A stretch of DNA of 64,000 nucleotides from Rhynochetos jubatus. Lineage: Eukaryota; Chordata; Aves; Eurypygiformes; Rhynochetidae. Positions 1 through 11,306 of the stretch are shown here, one piece after another. The stretch covers positions 51,753,304 to 51,817,303 of the forward strand of contig CM050650.1 of assembly GCA_027574665.1 (NCBI GenBank), written 5' to 3'. The translations under genes and the position numbers were made by a program. The first letter of the stretch is position 1, and each line of letters begins with the position of its first letter. Below the pieces are notes generated by a model, which worked only from the letters and a program-made list of their open reading frames with translations, had not been told where the DNA came from and made no database searches.

Positions 1-3000
1 TGGGGGACCCCTAAAACTACACCCTGCAGCTGTGGTCTGGAGCCTCCCCACAGCCATTAGCACCCAGGAACAGCAGCTGCAGGTCCTGCACCTCCTCCTC
101 GACCCTGAAACAGAGACACCCAGGGAGGACGGGTCCCAGTGCTCGTAGGCAGCTGTCTCTGAGCGGGGCTTCTCAGCCCCTCAGACAGCCCTGCTTCCCT
201 CCATTACACAAGTTTAAGCAACTAGGTAGTTGCCTGAAGTTCAGCTGAGATCAGCCATCTTCACAGCATGCAAGTCTTGGTCAAAGGGTTTAAAGACATA
301 TAAACTTCTGATTAAGCTGCAAGAGGGTCTCACAATGGAGATTTTCAAGGAAATATGGTACGTGTACAGCACAGCTACTGGCTTAGTCTGCAATAACTCA
401 GTGTGAAGACTTACAGGGAGCTATGCATGAGGGTCTCAGAAAAGTGAAGGCATTCCTCATTTAATTTAATGGTTTAATTTATTCCCTTCTGTGAATATGA
501 ACTCATAGGATATCTCAGCAACAGATCTATGATTTTCATGAGGTAGAGCTGCTTTCCAGGCTGTTACCTCTTGCTGGCACAGCAAGTTTTTGTGGACACG
601 CCATAGGATGTGTAATGCTGCAGTGTTTTTTGCTGAAGTCACAAACAGCAAATAGACAGCACTGGGTTATCATCATACCATGCCATAGCCTGCCCTCTGG
701 GGTGAGGGCGTTTGGTTGGTCAGAAGCTGCACAGATGGCTTTAAAATATTGCAGTAAGAGTTTCATTTGGAACAACACTGAGCACCATTTCTGGCTTTCT
801 GGATAACTGGAAATCCTGGCTCCAAGCTTCATATGTCAGCCAAGAAGATGTAAAAAGAACATTGGACAGGTTGGCTCTTTAGGCAACATTTAGAAACCAT
901 GGTTATAATCTTACCCTGCCCAAGTAAGTAAAACTACCTCTTCACGTGATTGTATGCCAACCCTTTATGCTAAAGAAGGAAGAAACAGGCTATGAGGTAG
1001 CTCAGAGATACTCTTTCAACTCAGTTTTCTGAATTTCCTACAGCCCCATTTCCTGAGAAGTTGCTATGGCATCCAAGCAAGCCAGTTTGCTCCAACGAGT
1101 GTAGTTCTGGCTGAAAATAAACAAAGAACAAACACAGTCTGACTTTGGCCAGACTGCCGCAAGATTAATTGGGCGAGACATGCCCGCTCAGGAAATTAAT
1201 TTTTGTTTGGCCAGTTTCGCTGTTGGTAGGAATGATTTTCCTTTGCTCAGCGGAAGGACCATCTCCACTTTTTAGAATTGTTATAGGGGTGCATCAGAGC
1301 TAAAGAGAGATAATGTTCTTCGTACCTGGCTAGCAGCTTGGTGACAGGGGACAGGATGCAAGGTACTCAGACAAGTCGTTATATAAAAAATGAGAAAGTT
1401 TTGGCTTCAAGCAAAACCTATCTTTTCCTAAGGAGATGTTCAGAGAAAGCAGGTGCTGTGTCTCCCTGGGGTATGCCAGTCTTCAGAACTGGGCCAGGCT
1501 CAGGGTAAGACTGAACAAAACCAGAGCCTAGAAAAGGACGAGAATTTGCAAAATCTTGTTGAGATCTTCCATGTTTCCTACTCCCTGAGCCAAACCTTAC
1601 CACATCAGATGTGACTGCAAGTTAGATGGTCCCCCAGTTTTGGGGATCCAGTTCAGAACCAAACCCTGAAGGGAAACCAGGGGTTTGAATCTGAATCTGT
1701 GGCCTCCCTTGCATCCTACGGGGAAAAATATGTTTAGTTTGGATTTGCCTCAGTATCTATGCAGCTGGCATTCTGGAAGACCACACAGGAAGCAAATCAA
1801 GGTAGTCAAATTAATCATCATGCCATTTTTTTGTTGTTGTTGATTTATCAGCAGAGGAAAGCACTGATCATGTTTCGTGTACTTGTCTTCTGAACATTTC
1901 CCAGAACGCAGGTAAGACTGTCTTTGTTTTATACTGTATACACAGTACTGTTTGACAACAGCCTCAGCAGGTCGCTTTCCAGGCATATACGTCTTTGGTC
2001 TACCTCGGAGGTCTCCCATGTGGGTCCTCTGGATTTTCTGTCTCTGTTGTTCTCAGCTACTTGGAACTTTCTTGTCAGGAGCTTGGGGGAGGAAACACGC
2101 AACAGGAAACCCTCAGGACATGGTGGTTCAAAGTAAAATAGTCCCCTGCTGTTTGCCTCCTGCTTCTTGAGTCTGTGATCTACCTGCCTGTTCCTCCTGC
2201 CTTGCACACCCTCTCTGCCTCTGGCCCTCAGCCCCCCGCACCTCCTGGCTACTCTTCTCCTTCCCACCGGTCAGAGCTCTCAGTTGCTTCTCTTCTACCA
2301 GCTTCCCATTGCCTGCTGAAGAGACAGAGGGTTCCCTCAAAACTTATATGCTTTTTTTGAGTCTAGTTTCCTTACTTCTGATTATGCCATGTCCTTTGGT
2401 AGAAAAACCTCCATATACATGGCAAAGATATGTTTTTAATCACACAACAGCTACTCCCCATCTCGTCCAAGCACCACAGAGCCACCTGCACCTCCTTCTG
2501 CCTCCTGCTGATCACACCAACTCTCCCTCCCACAGCTCTCTCCAAAAGCAAACTCCCTGCCTGGGTGTGAAGGGCTGAGCAGGACACTTGAGCATCATCT
2601 AATCCTTCTGCATGCTGTTATGGCTCAGGCTCTGTTGGACTATCAGTGTAATGTCACTCATTAAACCATTTGTTGACATGAATTCAACTTTGAGCTCGTC
2701 TACAATACCAGCAGTGTTGAAAGAAAACGTGATCTAATTATTACTGTAAGTTCTTACCACAGAATATTAAGCATTGTTTTGAAACGCCTGGCTGTGGATG
2801 CTACTTTAAGATATTTTAAAGTCTGTAGTAAAACAGTGTTAGATGTTCCTCATCCTCCTTTTCCATTGTCACTCAGACAAATCAAAGCCAACAAGTTTCT
2901 GCAACTTTTAAATAACTTTCCCCTTAACCTTGTGTGTAAAGTTTATAATACACTTACAGTAAGACTAAGTTAGTTTGTTTTTCATGTGTTCCTAGGCATA

Positions 3001-3245
3001 GCATGGGGGTTTTTGTACCTCAGTGTTCCAAAAACGCTATCATGTGGCTCAGGCAGGTCCTGTCTCATCCCTGCTCTTGCTGCAGTCTTGGCGTCTGGGA
3101 CTTTTTATCAAACACGTTTCTAAAATCTGGCAGGCAGGGGATGTGTGCCTGCAGGGGGGGGTGCAGCCGGATGCACGCTCCTTGGCTCCTGCTCCCAGCC
3201 AGGAGGATGAGCCCCATCTCTTCTCCGGAAGCTGGCCAGCCACGT
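1..3245. other. Gene-free stretch, no recognisable feature
   Basis: Open frames here are short (112 codons at most), overlap on both strands and show no domain. The 2.1-2.6 kb part is pyrimidine-rich on the plus strand (many CCT/CTT runs), which explains several antisense frames rich in R, G and Q. I see no CpG island, tRNA box pair or repeat family. A block at 1143-1214 with paired TTTGGCCAG and ATTAAT motifs is noted under findings. Confidence 0.6.
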
Positions 3246-3249
3246 GAGC

Positions 3250-3320
3250 GCAGCGCCTTGCCCAAGGTCATATCCCAACCCCAGAGGGGCCAAAACACAG
3301 CCAAATCTGGGATCCCACTC
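3250..3320 (-). repeat. Possible MIR-like SINE relic, fragment
   Basis: The plus strand carries CTTGCCCAAGGTCA near 3260, followed by a purine-rich stretch ending in a CTGGGATCCCACTCTGC-like segment. This order is what the reverse complement of MIR/CORE-SINE elements shows: a CTTGCCCAAGGTCACACAG core, then GGGATTCGAACCCAGG. Only the first 14 bases match closely and the middle is diverged, so chance resemblance remains possible. Confidence 0.3.
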
Positions 3321-3655
3321 TGCTCCTGGCCACGCGGCTGTTGCCCTAGATGCAAATTGCTTAAACTGGCAGAGTAAAACGTGAGAGAAGTGGGTTCCTC
3401 GCCTGCCTCTTCCCCGCTGTGCAGACACATGCAGGTTCACCCAGCTCTTGTGCATGCCTGTTGTGTTTCTGTTTTACACCTAGAGCATTGGGTTGCTTAG
3501 ATTCACCTGCCCAGTGGGCTACGGGGAACGTAGGGACCAGGTGATGTTGTTCATGCACTGCATTTCCTTAGCTACGAGCCCTGGCAGAGCAGGAACTGAC
3601 GGTGCAGAGGAGCACTGCCTTCTTGGCGGTCATGTCTGCTACCCTGCTACTACAT

Positions 3656-3795
3656 CTGGGAAACAAAAGGAGTTTCCTACCCCGTTTTGTAGAGTCACAA
3701 GAAGGCAGTGATCTGCCCAAGGCCATAGAGGACAGTGGCAATGGAGCCACGAGGAGTCCTTTTCCTGCCAGTCCCAGACTGGTGGACCCAGGAAA
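3656..3795 (-). repeat. MIR-like SINE relic, minus orientation
   Basis: Read on the plus strand, the segment has an exon-like GTTTTGTAGAGTCACAAGAAG start, then GTGATCTGCCCAAGGCCATA near 3708, then AGTGGCAATGGAGCCACGAG, then a TTTTCCTGCCAGTCCCAGACT end. The order and spacing follow the reverse complement of a MIR element: the tail with the GTGACTTGCCCAAGGTCACA core, the AAGTGGCAGAGCCGGG block and the CCTGACTCCCAGCCCAGTG block. MIR-type SINEs are old amniote repeats and survive in birds as rare, strongly diverged copies. No target-site duplication is visible, as expected at this age. The alternative is an unrelated sequence with a chance core match. Confidence 0.5.
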
Positions 3796-6700
3796 AGAAA
3801 AAATGAGAAAAGAGAAATGCTGGTTTAACAGCGTGCAGAGACAGCAGAGAAAAGGGTCTTCATTACTAGCCTGTGCAGGGAAGCAGGCAGACACAGAGTT
3901 GTGATGCATGACATCTCCCTGACAGGCACCAGTGTGGAGCCCTGAGCCGGCAGTAGGGCTGGATGCAGAGGGTTGGGGTCGGTGACAAAGACCATGCTGC
4001 ATGCTCCTGCCACTGATGTGTGTGTTCCCCCTGCGGTGGGGAAGGATCTCTTGTGTCCGTAAGGTGCTGGCAGCACCACTGTCAGCTCTCAGCAGAACGC
4101 GGTGCCAACATACTGAACTGTATCCTGCAGCCATGCTCTGACTCCCCTCTCACACCACAAGCATCCTCCCCCAGAACTGAGTCACACCACCCAGCACCTT
4201 AAACTGTATTTGTGCTAGCAAAACCCCACAGGATGCGCTTTCACTGAGAGGTCAAGACATTCCCGTTCCCTTGGATGCAAGGCGTGCCCAGAAATCTGTG
4301 GTGGGGAAGTGGTGCACCCCCAGGATGCTGGCCCAGCTCCCGCCTATCCACACGGACAGGGTGGAGTTACTAATCTCTTTGAAATGACAATTTGCTCTTT
4401 GTTTTGTATGTTTTCCAGATGTCACCTGCTGGCTTCAGGGGGAAGGGAAAAATTAACATGAGGAAACTAGTTTAGTCATTTGCCTGGAAAGCCAGGTGCC
4501 TCTCCAAGCAGCTTGAACCACTTTTAAATTAAAACTTCAGTAGAGAGAGAGCTGGGGTTTCACCATGGACAGATGTACAAGAGCAAGCAGCTACTGAGGT
4601 GACTGGTTTGCTTTTGGGCAGAAGCCAAAACCAGTTGCTCCCCTCCCTGCCCATCAGCTACCTCGAAGACCAAACTCAGTTCGTTTGGGAGCGCGACCCC
4701 CGAGCACAGCCTTGCTACCCCAGTTTGTGACTGCAGTCAGGTACGGGAGGCCACCAAACTCCTCCTTTCTGTCCCTGCTCTTGTCTCCTGCTTAAATGGG
4801 CCGGTTTCATACTGAGCTGGTGTAATATGGTGCAAACTGGTTATTGTCTTTGGGGTGACAGGACATTGTCCTTTGCACATGAACCGCCTCTGGATTAATC
4901 CTGCTAGAGAAAGCAGTGGCTGCTAGTTCATCCCTTCAGGGGGGCAAACTTGGACATGGTACTTGTGACGTTTGAGTTCACTTTAGGGCAACATCTCAGA
5001 GACTGACTGTATAATTTCTTTCCTACATTTGATCTCTGTCTCCTTTCCACCAAGACAAACCACTTTTACCATTATCAGAGAGCTCCTTGTTGACAGAACA
5101 GAATGGGGAAAATGCAATATATTTTAGTACACTCTTTGCATTATAAAGTTTTCCTGAGGAAATAACAGATAAAAGGTTTCTTGAGGAGAAAGGGGAAAAG
5201 TAGGTAATTAACTTTAAATAAAAATGTACTTTTAAAAACCAGAAACCTTTAGAAAACATGGAAAAAATATGCTGCGTAATGTGAAATAAAGTCATAATTT
5301 CCCTTGTTAACACACACTAAAACAGAGTGAAATAATTGCACCACATCTTGGTAAGTCTGTTCTTAGGAAGGTGAGTCTCGTGCTGCTTGATGAAAGATTG
5401 CTAAGCAGTCTCATATATTCATTAGTTATGTAAATAGGGATGTAAAATAGCCCTTTTCTTGCCAGTGCCTAAAGAAACAGAGCTTGGACCTGGTAACTCT
5501 AAATTAATCCCACTGCTTCCTGTAAATCTGTCAGACTGATAGGATTTTTTTTTCCCTTTAGAGTGAGGAAATATGCTATTTGGAGAGAATAAAAGAATAT
5601 GCTTGAGTTCTTGGCTCCCTTCTTGGCGTGCATGGAGTGCAGAGAATCAAGGCGGGTTTAGGTATTTTTGAGTAAATGCGAAAAATATTGAAAGGAATAT
5701 TTCCCTCCTGAGATTAAGGTACACCAACACTCAGTTCCATCCTGTCCCCAGGCACTACTGCATTAGACAGTCTTACCGTGGTGCACGAGTTTTAGGGAGA
5801 AGTTATTGTAAATATGAACTAGAAAGCATGTGTTGTTATGTTTCTCTGGTTACCTCTTTGAGAAGTACTTGATGAAACCAATTAAAATTTTTCAAAGGGA
5901 AAAAAACCCAGTCTGTTTTTCTCAGTGGAAATCGGTCCTTTTCTTGAAATCTCAGTGTTCAGTTCTTCCAAAGAAACAGCCACATGAAAAAATACAGCCT
6001 TGGTTTGTCTTTTGAATTTCAGCAGACAAGGTCTTTTATCTCTTTTTTTTCCTCCTCCCCTCAAACTTCACTTTCTCTTGCCAAAGGGAGAAAGAAAATT
6101 TGGAATCAAAAAGCTAAATGCAAACCATTCTGAAAATGAAAAGTTATAAATACAGAAACTTTTTTTTTTATGCCTGAGTACACGTTAAATAGTGGCCTCA
6201 GTAGGACTCAATAGGACTTCAATAAACAAACAATAACAACTTTTTTCCATGGAAAGACAGGCAGTCCTATTCTTTTCTGAGACCACACAAAGAAGAAGTG
6301 TAAAACTTCACTCTTTTGGGTGATACATTGCACTCTTTTTTTTTTTTTTAAATCTCATAGCTGTCAAATCCTCACTCTTTGGCAGCTGGCTCTGCTGCTG
6401 AGGTGTTTGGCCTAGGCAGGACGTGGTGTGATGAGTTGTGTAATTATGGTTTGTTATCTGGTCTGTCATGATAAGGTTGGCACATCGTTTCTCACTGGAA
6501 AGTAGGTAAAATCCTGCTCCCTCTCAGCACAAAGGTGTCAGTAAGGAGGGCAGTGACCAGCTGATGTACGAATCAGTGACCCGGAGCCCTGCACCACACA
6601 ACTGCCTCCTCATCGCTCATGCCTGCACACCACCTCTCATGGCAGCTATTCCCTACTCACCGTAAACCCTGTTTAAGCTGTTTCAATATGTCAAGCGGCG

Positions 6701-9461
6701 ATATTCCCATCACATCTCTGTAGCTCCCTGCCTGTCCTTTCAGCCCCTGCAAGCACCGTATCCGTGGCACTGCAGAAGCCATCGGGACAGGGGTGGCATA
6801 TGGGAACCTCATCTTTTGTCCAGTGGAAAATCCTGCCAAAGTAAGTCTTGATAATATGGAAGAGTCAAATGCAGTTTGGACTCCAATATGCCTTTCACTG
6901 TGCAGGTTTGCCACCATATCCAATTCATACCTCACAGTTAGATCTGACCAAGAAAATGACACTACTCCGAGTTTGGGTTTAAAATTTCTGCATAATCAGC
7001 CCAGGTCCACAAGCAGATCAGCTGCTACTAAACGTACTAAACTTATTGCATGTATGACTATTTTCTGATTCAGACCTAGACTATGATGTTCTTTGTACAA
7101 ATATCCTGGAAAAATAATAATCATAGTCCTTGGCATTCAACCTTTTACTTCAGCTCAATAAATACCTCCTTTCAGCACACTGTAGATTTGCAAACATTGA
7201 TTCCCGTCCTCTTTCCAGCAATGAGTAATCTGGCAGGCAGCTCTGCTCCTACTCTTCCTCCTTGACAAAGCAGACATAAGCAAAACACTGAGGCACTGGG
7301 CACAGATCGTTTAGTGATTTCTTTATCAACCAGTGATGCCTTTTTCCGGTGAAGCAGAAGCTGCATTCCATGCTATTTTGTAGGGGTTTCAGGAAGCTTG
7401 TTATCCAAGTGGAACAAATGCGGTCTGGCCTATTACATTTTCCTGGAGATTTTTGAAATTTTTGTAAACTGAAAAAAAAAAAAGGGGGTCAGGTTTAATA
7501 AATTCAGTATTGTTGCTTTTGTACTTTCTCTGGGATTTATTTCCTTAGCAGTCAATTTGTATTCACTCTCTGCTCCTTTACACAAGATGCTTAGGGACAT
7601 TTTGTAATTCAACATAGCATAATGCTCCGCTTCCTCTTCCCAGAGATAATGAGCTGCAGATGGCTGTGCTGAGGGATGCTTGCTACCTGCAGGAGGGGAG
7701 GGATACTGGGAGCTGGTACCGCCATGCAGGCTCTGCACGAATCAGTGAGGATGCACACTTGCCGTGATGCAAACTGGCACAGGTAGGGTCACTTCCATTT
7801 CTGTGTCATTAACAGAGGAGAAATAGTATTTTTAATTGTTTTATTAGCTATTTTGAGTTAATAGGAATCTTAAAATTGAGGGTTAAAGAGTGTGGGGTTT
7901 AATTATGGCTGTTAACTGTATGTGTATAGATTCTTACAAACAAATGCTACTGCTTATAGGTGACTGCAGTCCCCTAGGCCTTCCTCCCTGTATTTTAGTG
8001 GTCTTTCCTTCCTCCATTTTCCCATCTGTGAGCACGTGTCATCCATATCTCTATGACTTATCTTGACTTCTTGGCACTTCCTTCACAGCTCAAGTGAGCC
8101 TGGAAAAAATTTCCTGGGTCATGAAGGTCAGTCCTCTCATTTACAACCGTTGTACAACTGTGTCCAAGGCCTTACTCAGGTCTGTCTGGGAAGCAGGGAG
8201 ACTTCTTGCCCTCGCTGTACCTATTTGGAGACTGCTTCAGCAGTGAGGAGTGGGCTCGTGATTTCCAGAGTAAGGGTAGTTATGGCTAGTCATACTCGTT
8301 TGAGCTTTGTGCTTGACTTAGGCTGCTTTTTTCTCCTCTCTGCTTTTTACTCTACTACTGCATTTACAAAGTACAGTCATGTCAATTCTCAGCCTTGGCT
8401 TTCCTTTGGTTGAAAAGCCAGACTTCAACAGGAACGTGGCTGAGGAAAGCTGTAACAGTAACTCTGTGAGGTCTCCCCAGGGTTCTCCATGTCCTGTGGG
8501 CACTACTCTCCACCTGTCTGTTTTTGGAAATCCCTCTCCTGTGCAATCCTGTGCCTGCATCTCATGCCTGGTTTGGTTTTGGAAGCTGAGTGGCAAGAGC
8601 CAGTCAGAGCTCTCGGTCACCATGCAACCTCTATACACAGGTCTCCCTCCACACTTGTTTTGAGCTGGCAGGACTCCTGATGGTTGCAAAAGCTTGGGTA
8701 ACTTGTCCCCATGTGCATGAGCTTGAATTCTGTAAATGATTAAACTTTGTTCTGTTTCATTAGCCTGGCCCTTTACGTCACTGGGTTTGACCCATACGGC
8801 ATCGTGAGTCCTCTCCATGCTGATAACGCCCCCAGCTTTTCACATCAATAAATACTATAGATGTTCTCATTTTCTCTGCCAGTGATCATGCTGAATTGAT
8901 GCTTAGCCTTACTCCTGACAAAAATGCCCCAGTTCATTAGATTTCTTTGCCAGAGGATCCTTTGTTTTCTCCCCAGGAAACTCCTCATCTGTGTCGATTC
9001 CCATTTTTGCAGTTTCAGCTAATAATTTCCATGTGATACCATACAGATGTCCAGAGAGATTTGGCTGACTCATATTCCTCTGCCTGAAAGATATCCATTT
9101 TATCAAAAAATGATATCAGGTTGTTCAGGCGTGTTCCTGCTGCATCTTTTCCCAATTTCCCGTTACCTTCCTTGCTGAATTAAACCTCTCCTTTCACATG
9201 TCCCAAACCCTTTCACAGATCACTTCCTCACTCTCCCCCATCATACTGTAACCTTGACAGCTATTTCAGATGCCAGTTTGTGTTTAACAAAAATTTTTGC
9301 AGTGCCACTTCCCTGCCTTATCGTAGTGCTGCTTGATTCTCTCATAACTGAATCTCTGAGCAGCGTCTTTCTCTGCTGACCCATTCCTTTCAACACCTGT
9401 GACAGGCAGCTGCTTTGCAGGAGAGCTTCCTCTTTTGCAAAGGCTGTGCTGGCGTGCAAGG
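3796..9461. other. Gene-free stretch with homopolymer runs
   Basis: No frame in this region has a recognisable domain or flanking splice signals. It is AT-leaning between about 5.0 and 6.4 kb, with many A- and T-runs, including 14 T at 6336-6349 and 12 A at 7472-7483. A frame on the minus strand at 8318-8818 (166 codons) looks like chance: its composition follows the underlying DNA and it has no signal peptide, membrane segment or motif. Confidence 0.6.
6336..6349. repeat. Poly(T) run, 14 bases
   Basis: This is a simple homopolymer in AT-rich non-coding DNA. No SINE or processed-copy body is recognisable on either side, so it is not called as a retroposon tail. Confidence 0.9.
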
Positions 9462-9506
9462 CTAGTGTGCAAGGTCTGTGCGAGGCTGGGCCTCCTTGCA
9501 CACTGG
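9462..9506. repeat. Short inverted repeat, hairpin-forming
   Basis: The arm AGTGTGCAAGG (9464-9474) is matched exactly by CCTTGCACACT (9494-9504), giving 11 contiguous base pairs. The pairing extends outward by one wobble (9463 with 9505) and one C-G pair (9462 with 9506). Inside the loop, AGG at 9483-9485 can pair with CCT at 9491-9493. The region just before also carries related GTGCAAGG/GTGTGCAAGG text near 9454, which suggests local duplication. No function is assigned. Confidence 0.7.
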
Positions 9507-10969
9507 TGTGATGGTGAAAGAGGCCATGCCAAAGGACTGGACTCTGAAGAACAGCCACTGTGGCCTCATTTTTGTAGCTCTCAGTGTCCCATCAAGGGGA
9601 CTGTAGCTGAAGCAAATACAGTGGTCCCTCGCTGTGTCTAGGTACTTAGCTAAGGGGTTTGCAAAGTTGGCGAGAGGGTTTCCACTGACTGCTCTGGATT
9701 TTGGATGAGATCTCTTATAGCCTTCTTACAAGAATGAAGGAGGTACAGGATCTCCACTGAGAGGCATGTCTCTGAACATCTGAAGTGTAAACATAAAACA
9801 TCTTGCAGTTGTATTAAGAGAGGTTATCTGAGCTATCAGACTCAGTATTTGCTTTTCTGTTTTGGGGGGCTGTTTTTCAGGTTTTTTGGTCTTTTAAACC
9901 TTCTTACAATTTACCTGTACATCTTCAAATTATAACCTTGTGAAGTATAGCGACATCAGTGCCAAAATGAGTTTCCAGCCCTGTAAAAGCAAACTGATGT
10001 GTGATGCAGACAACGCACTGAAGTAAACAGTTCAATGTAAGGGTGTCACGTGATTCATGCTTTGTGTGTTAACATAAACCAGGGTGTACACAGCGTTAGC
10101 CAAGCCCACTAGATGTCATGACACTGTTTTCTTTCATATTAAAACATTAAAAGAAAGTAAAATACCCCAATTATCTTCCTAACCTCTGTTTTAGTGGAGT
10201 TATGCTTGCTTCTGACCTTGTTGTCCTACCTGGTCTGTTCTGGTTTATGGGGTCATGCTTCTCAGTTAAGGACTGAGCTAGAGAGAGAATTGGGAGGCTC
10301 CTGAAGAATGGTGGGACTGGATTCGGTCTCTTGAAGAAGTGAAGGAGGGAAGTGACTGAGGTTTGAGGTGTCTGGGGAGAGCTGACGCTACCTTCACTGA
10401 GGAGGTTGGTGCTTTGGGTTTCACACTGCAAACACTGTCTCCATTAAAAGGTCAGAAAGAAGCTGCCTTCAAGATAATTCATGGGGCTATTGAGTAGAAA
10501 TGAAAGGAACCAGTGACAGACCAGCTGCACAAGAACGGTAGCTGAGCTGAACTATCTGAAAATGTGGAAGGAAAACATTAATTTTTTTCACCTGCAGCTA
10601 AAACCAGTTTCCTGATGCCTATGGACTTTGTGAAAATTATTTTTCTGTGATCATATAAAAAAGCATTAAAGTAGAATAACTATATATAACAGAAAACAGC
10701 TGTTTTGGCATCTTTCAGTTGCAACAAAGTGTAGTGGGAACATGCAGTTTGAAAATAGTTATTTGACAGGTAGATGGGTCAGACTTGAATATTCTTGTTT
10801 TGGAAATCTTTGCCATACTGTTTGCAGTGCGACCATAAATTAAAGTACTCTCTGTCTTTCTTGATTGTCAATTTAATTGCAAGGAGGAGACAAAAAGATG
10901 ACAGGAATGCAGAAATGTTAGTAAACAACATGCACGGTGAACACACCGTTTCAAATATGCACTTGGAGG
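9507..10969. other. Gene-free stretch, nothing recognised
   Basis: AT-leaning single-copy-looking sequence. No frame of note, no repeat family and no CpG cluster was seen. Confidence 0.55.
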
Positions 10970-11306
10970 AATACAGAATAGAACAGAATATTTCAGTTGG
11001 ACCTACAATGACCATATTGTCCAAATGCCTGACAATTTCAGGGCTGAACAAGTTAAAGCATGTCATGAAGGGTATTGTCCAAATGCTTCTTAAACACTGA
11101 CAGGCCTGGGACATCGATCACCTCTCTAGGCTGCCCATTCCTGTGTTTGACCACCCTCTCAGTAAAGAAATGCTTCCTAATGTCCAGTCTAAACCTCCCT
11201 TGGTGCAGCTTTGAACCATTCCCACATGTCCTGTTGCTGGATCCCAGGGAGGAGAAACCAGCACTTCCCTCTCCACGTCCCCTCCTCAGGAAGCTGCAGA
11301 GATCAG
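10970..11306 (-). mobile_element. CR1 LINE, 3' end, 5'-truncated
   Basis: The plus strand is the reverse complement of an avian CR1 3' UTR. From the low-coordinate end it shows the tail microsatellite (AATACAGAATAGAACAGAATA, about 10970-10990). It then has TTCAGTTGGACCTACAATGA, GCCTGACAATTTCAGGGCTG, CAAATGCTTCTTAAACACTG and CACCTCTCTAGGCTGCCCAT. After these come TAAAGAAATGCTTCCTAATG, CCAGTCTAAACCTCCCTTGG and a TCCTCAGGAAGCTGCAGAGA end. CR1 elements are non-LTR retrotransposons whose copies are nearly always truncated at the 5' end. This one keeps only the UTR and no reverse-transcriptase sequence. The copy is fairly well preserved, so it is younger than those at 15.3 and 55.5 kb. Open frames across it are antisense accidents. 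Confidence 0.93.
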
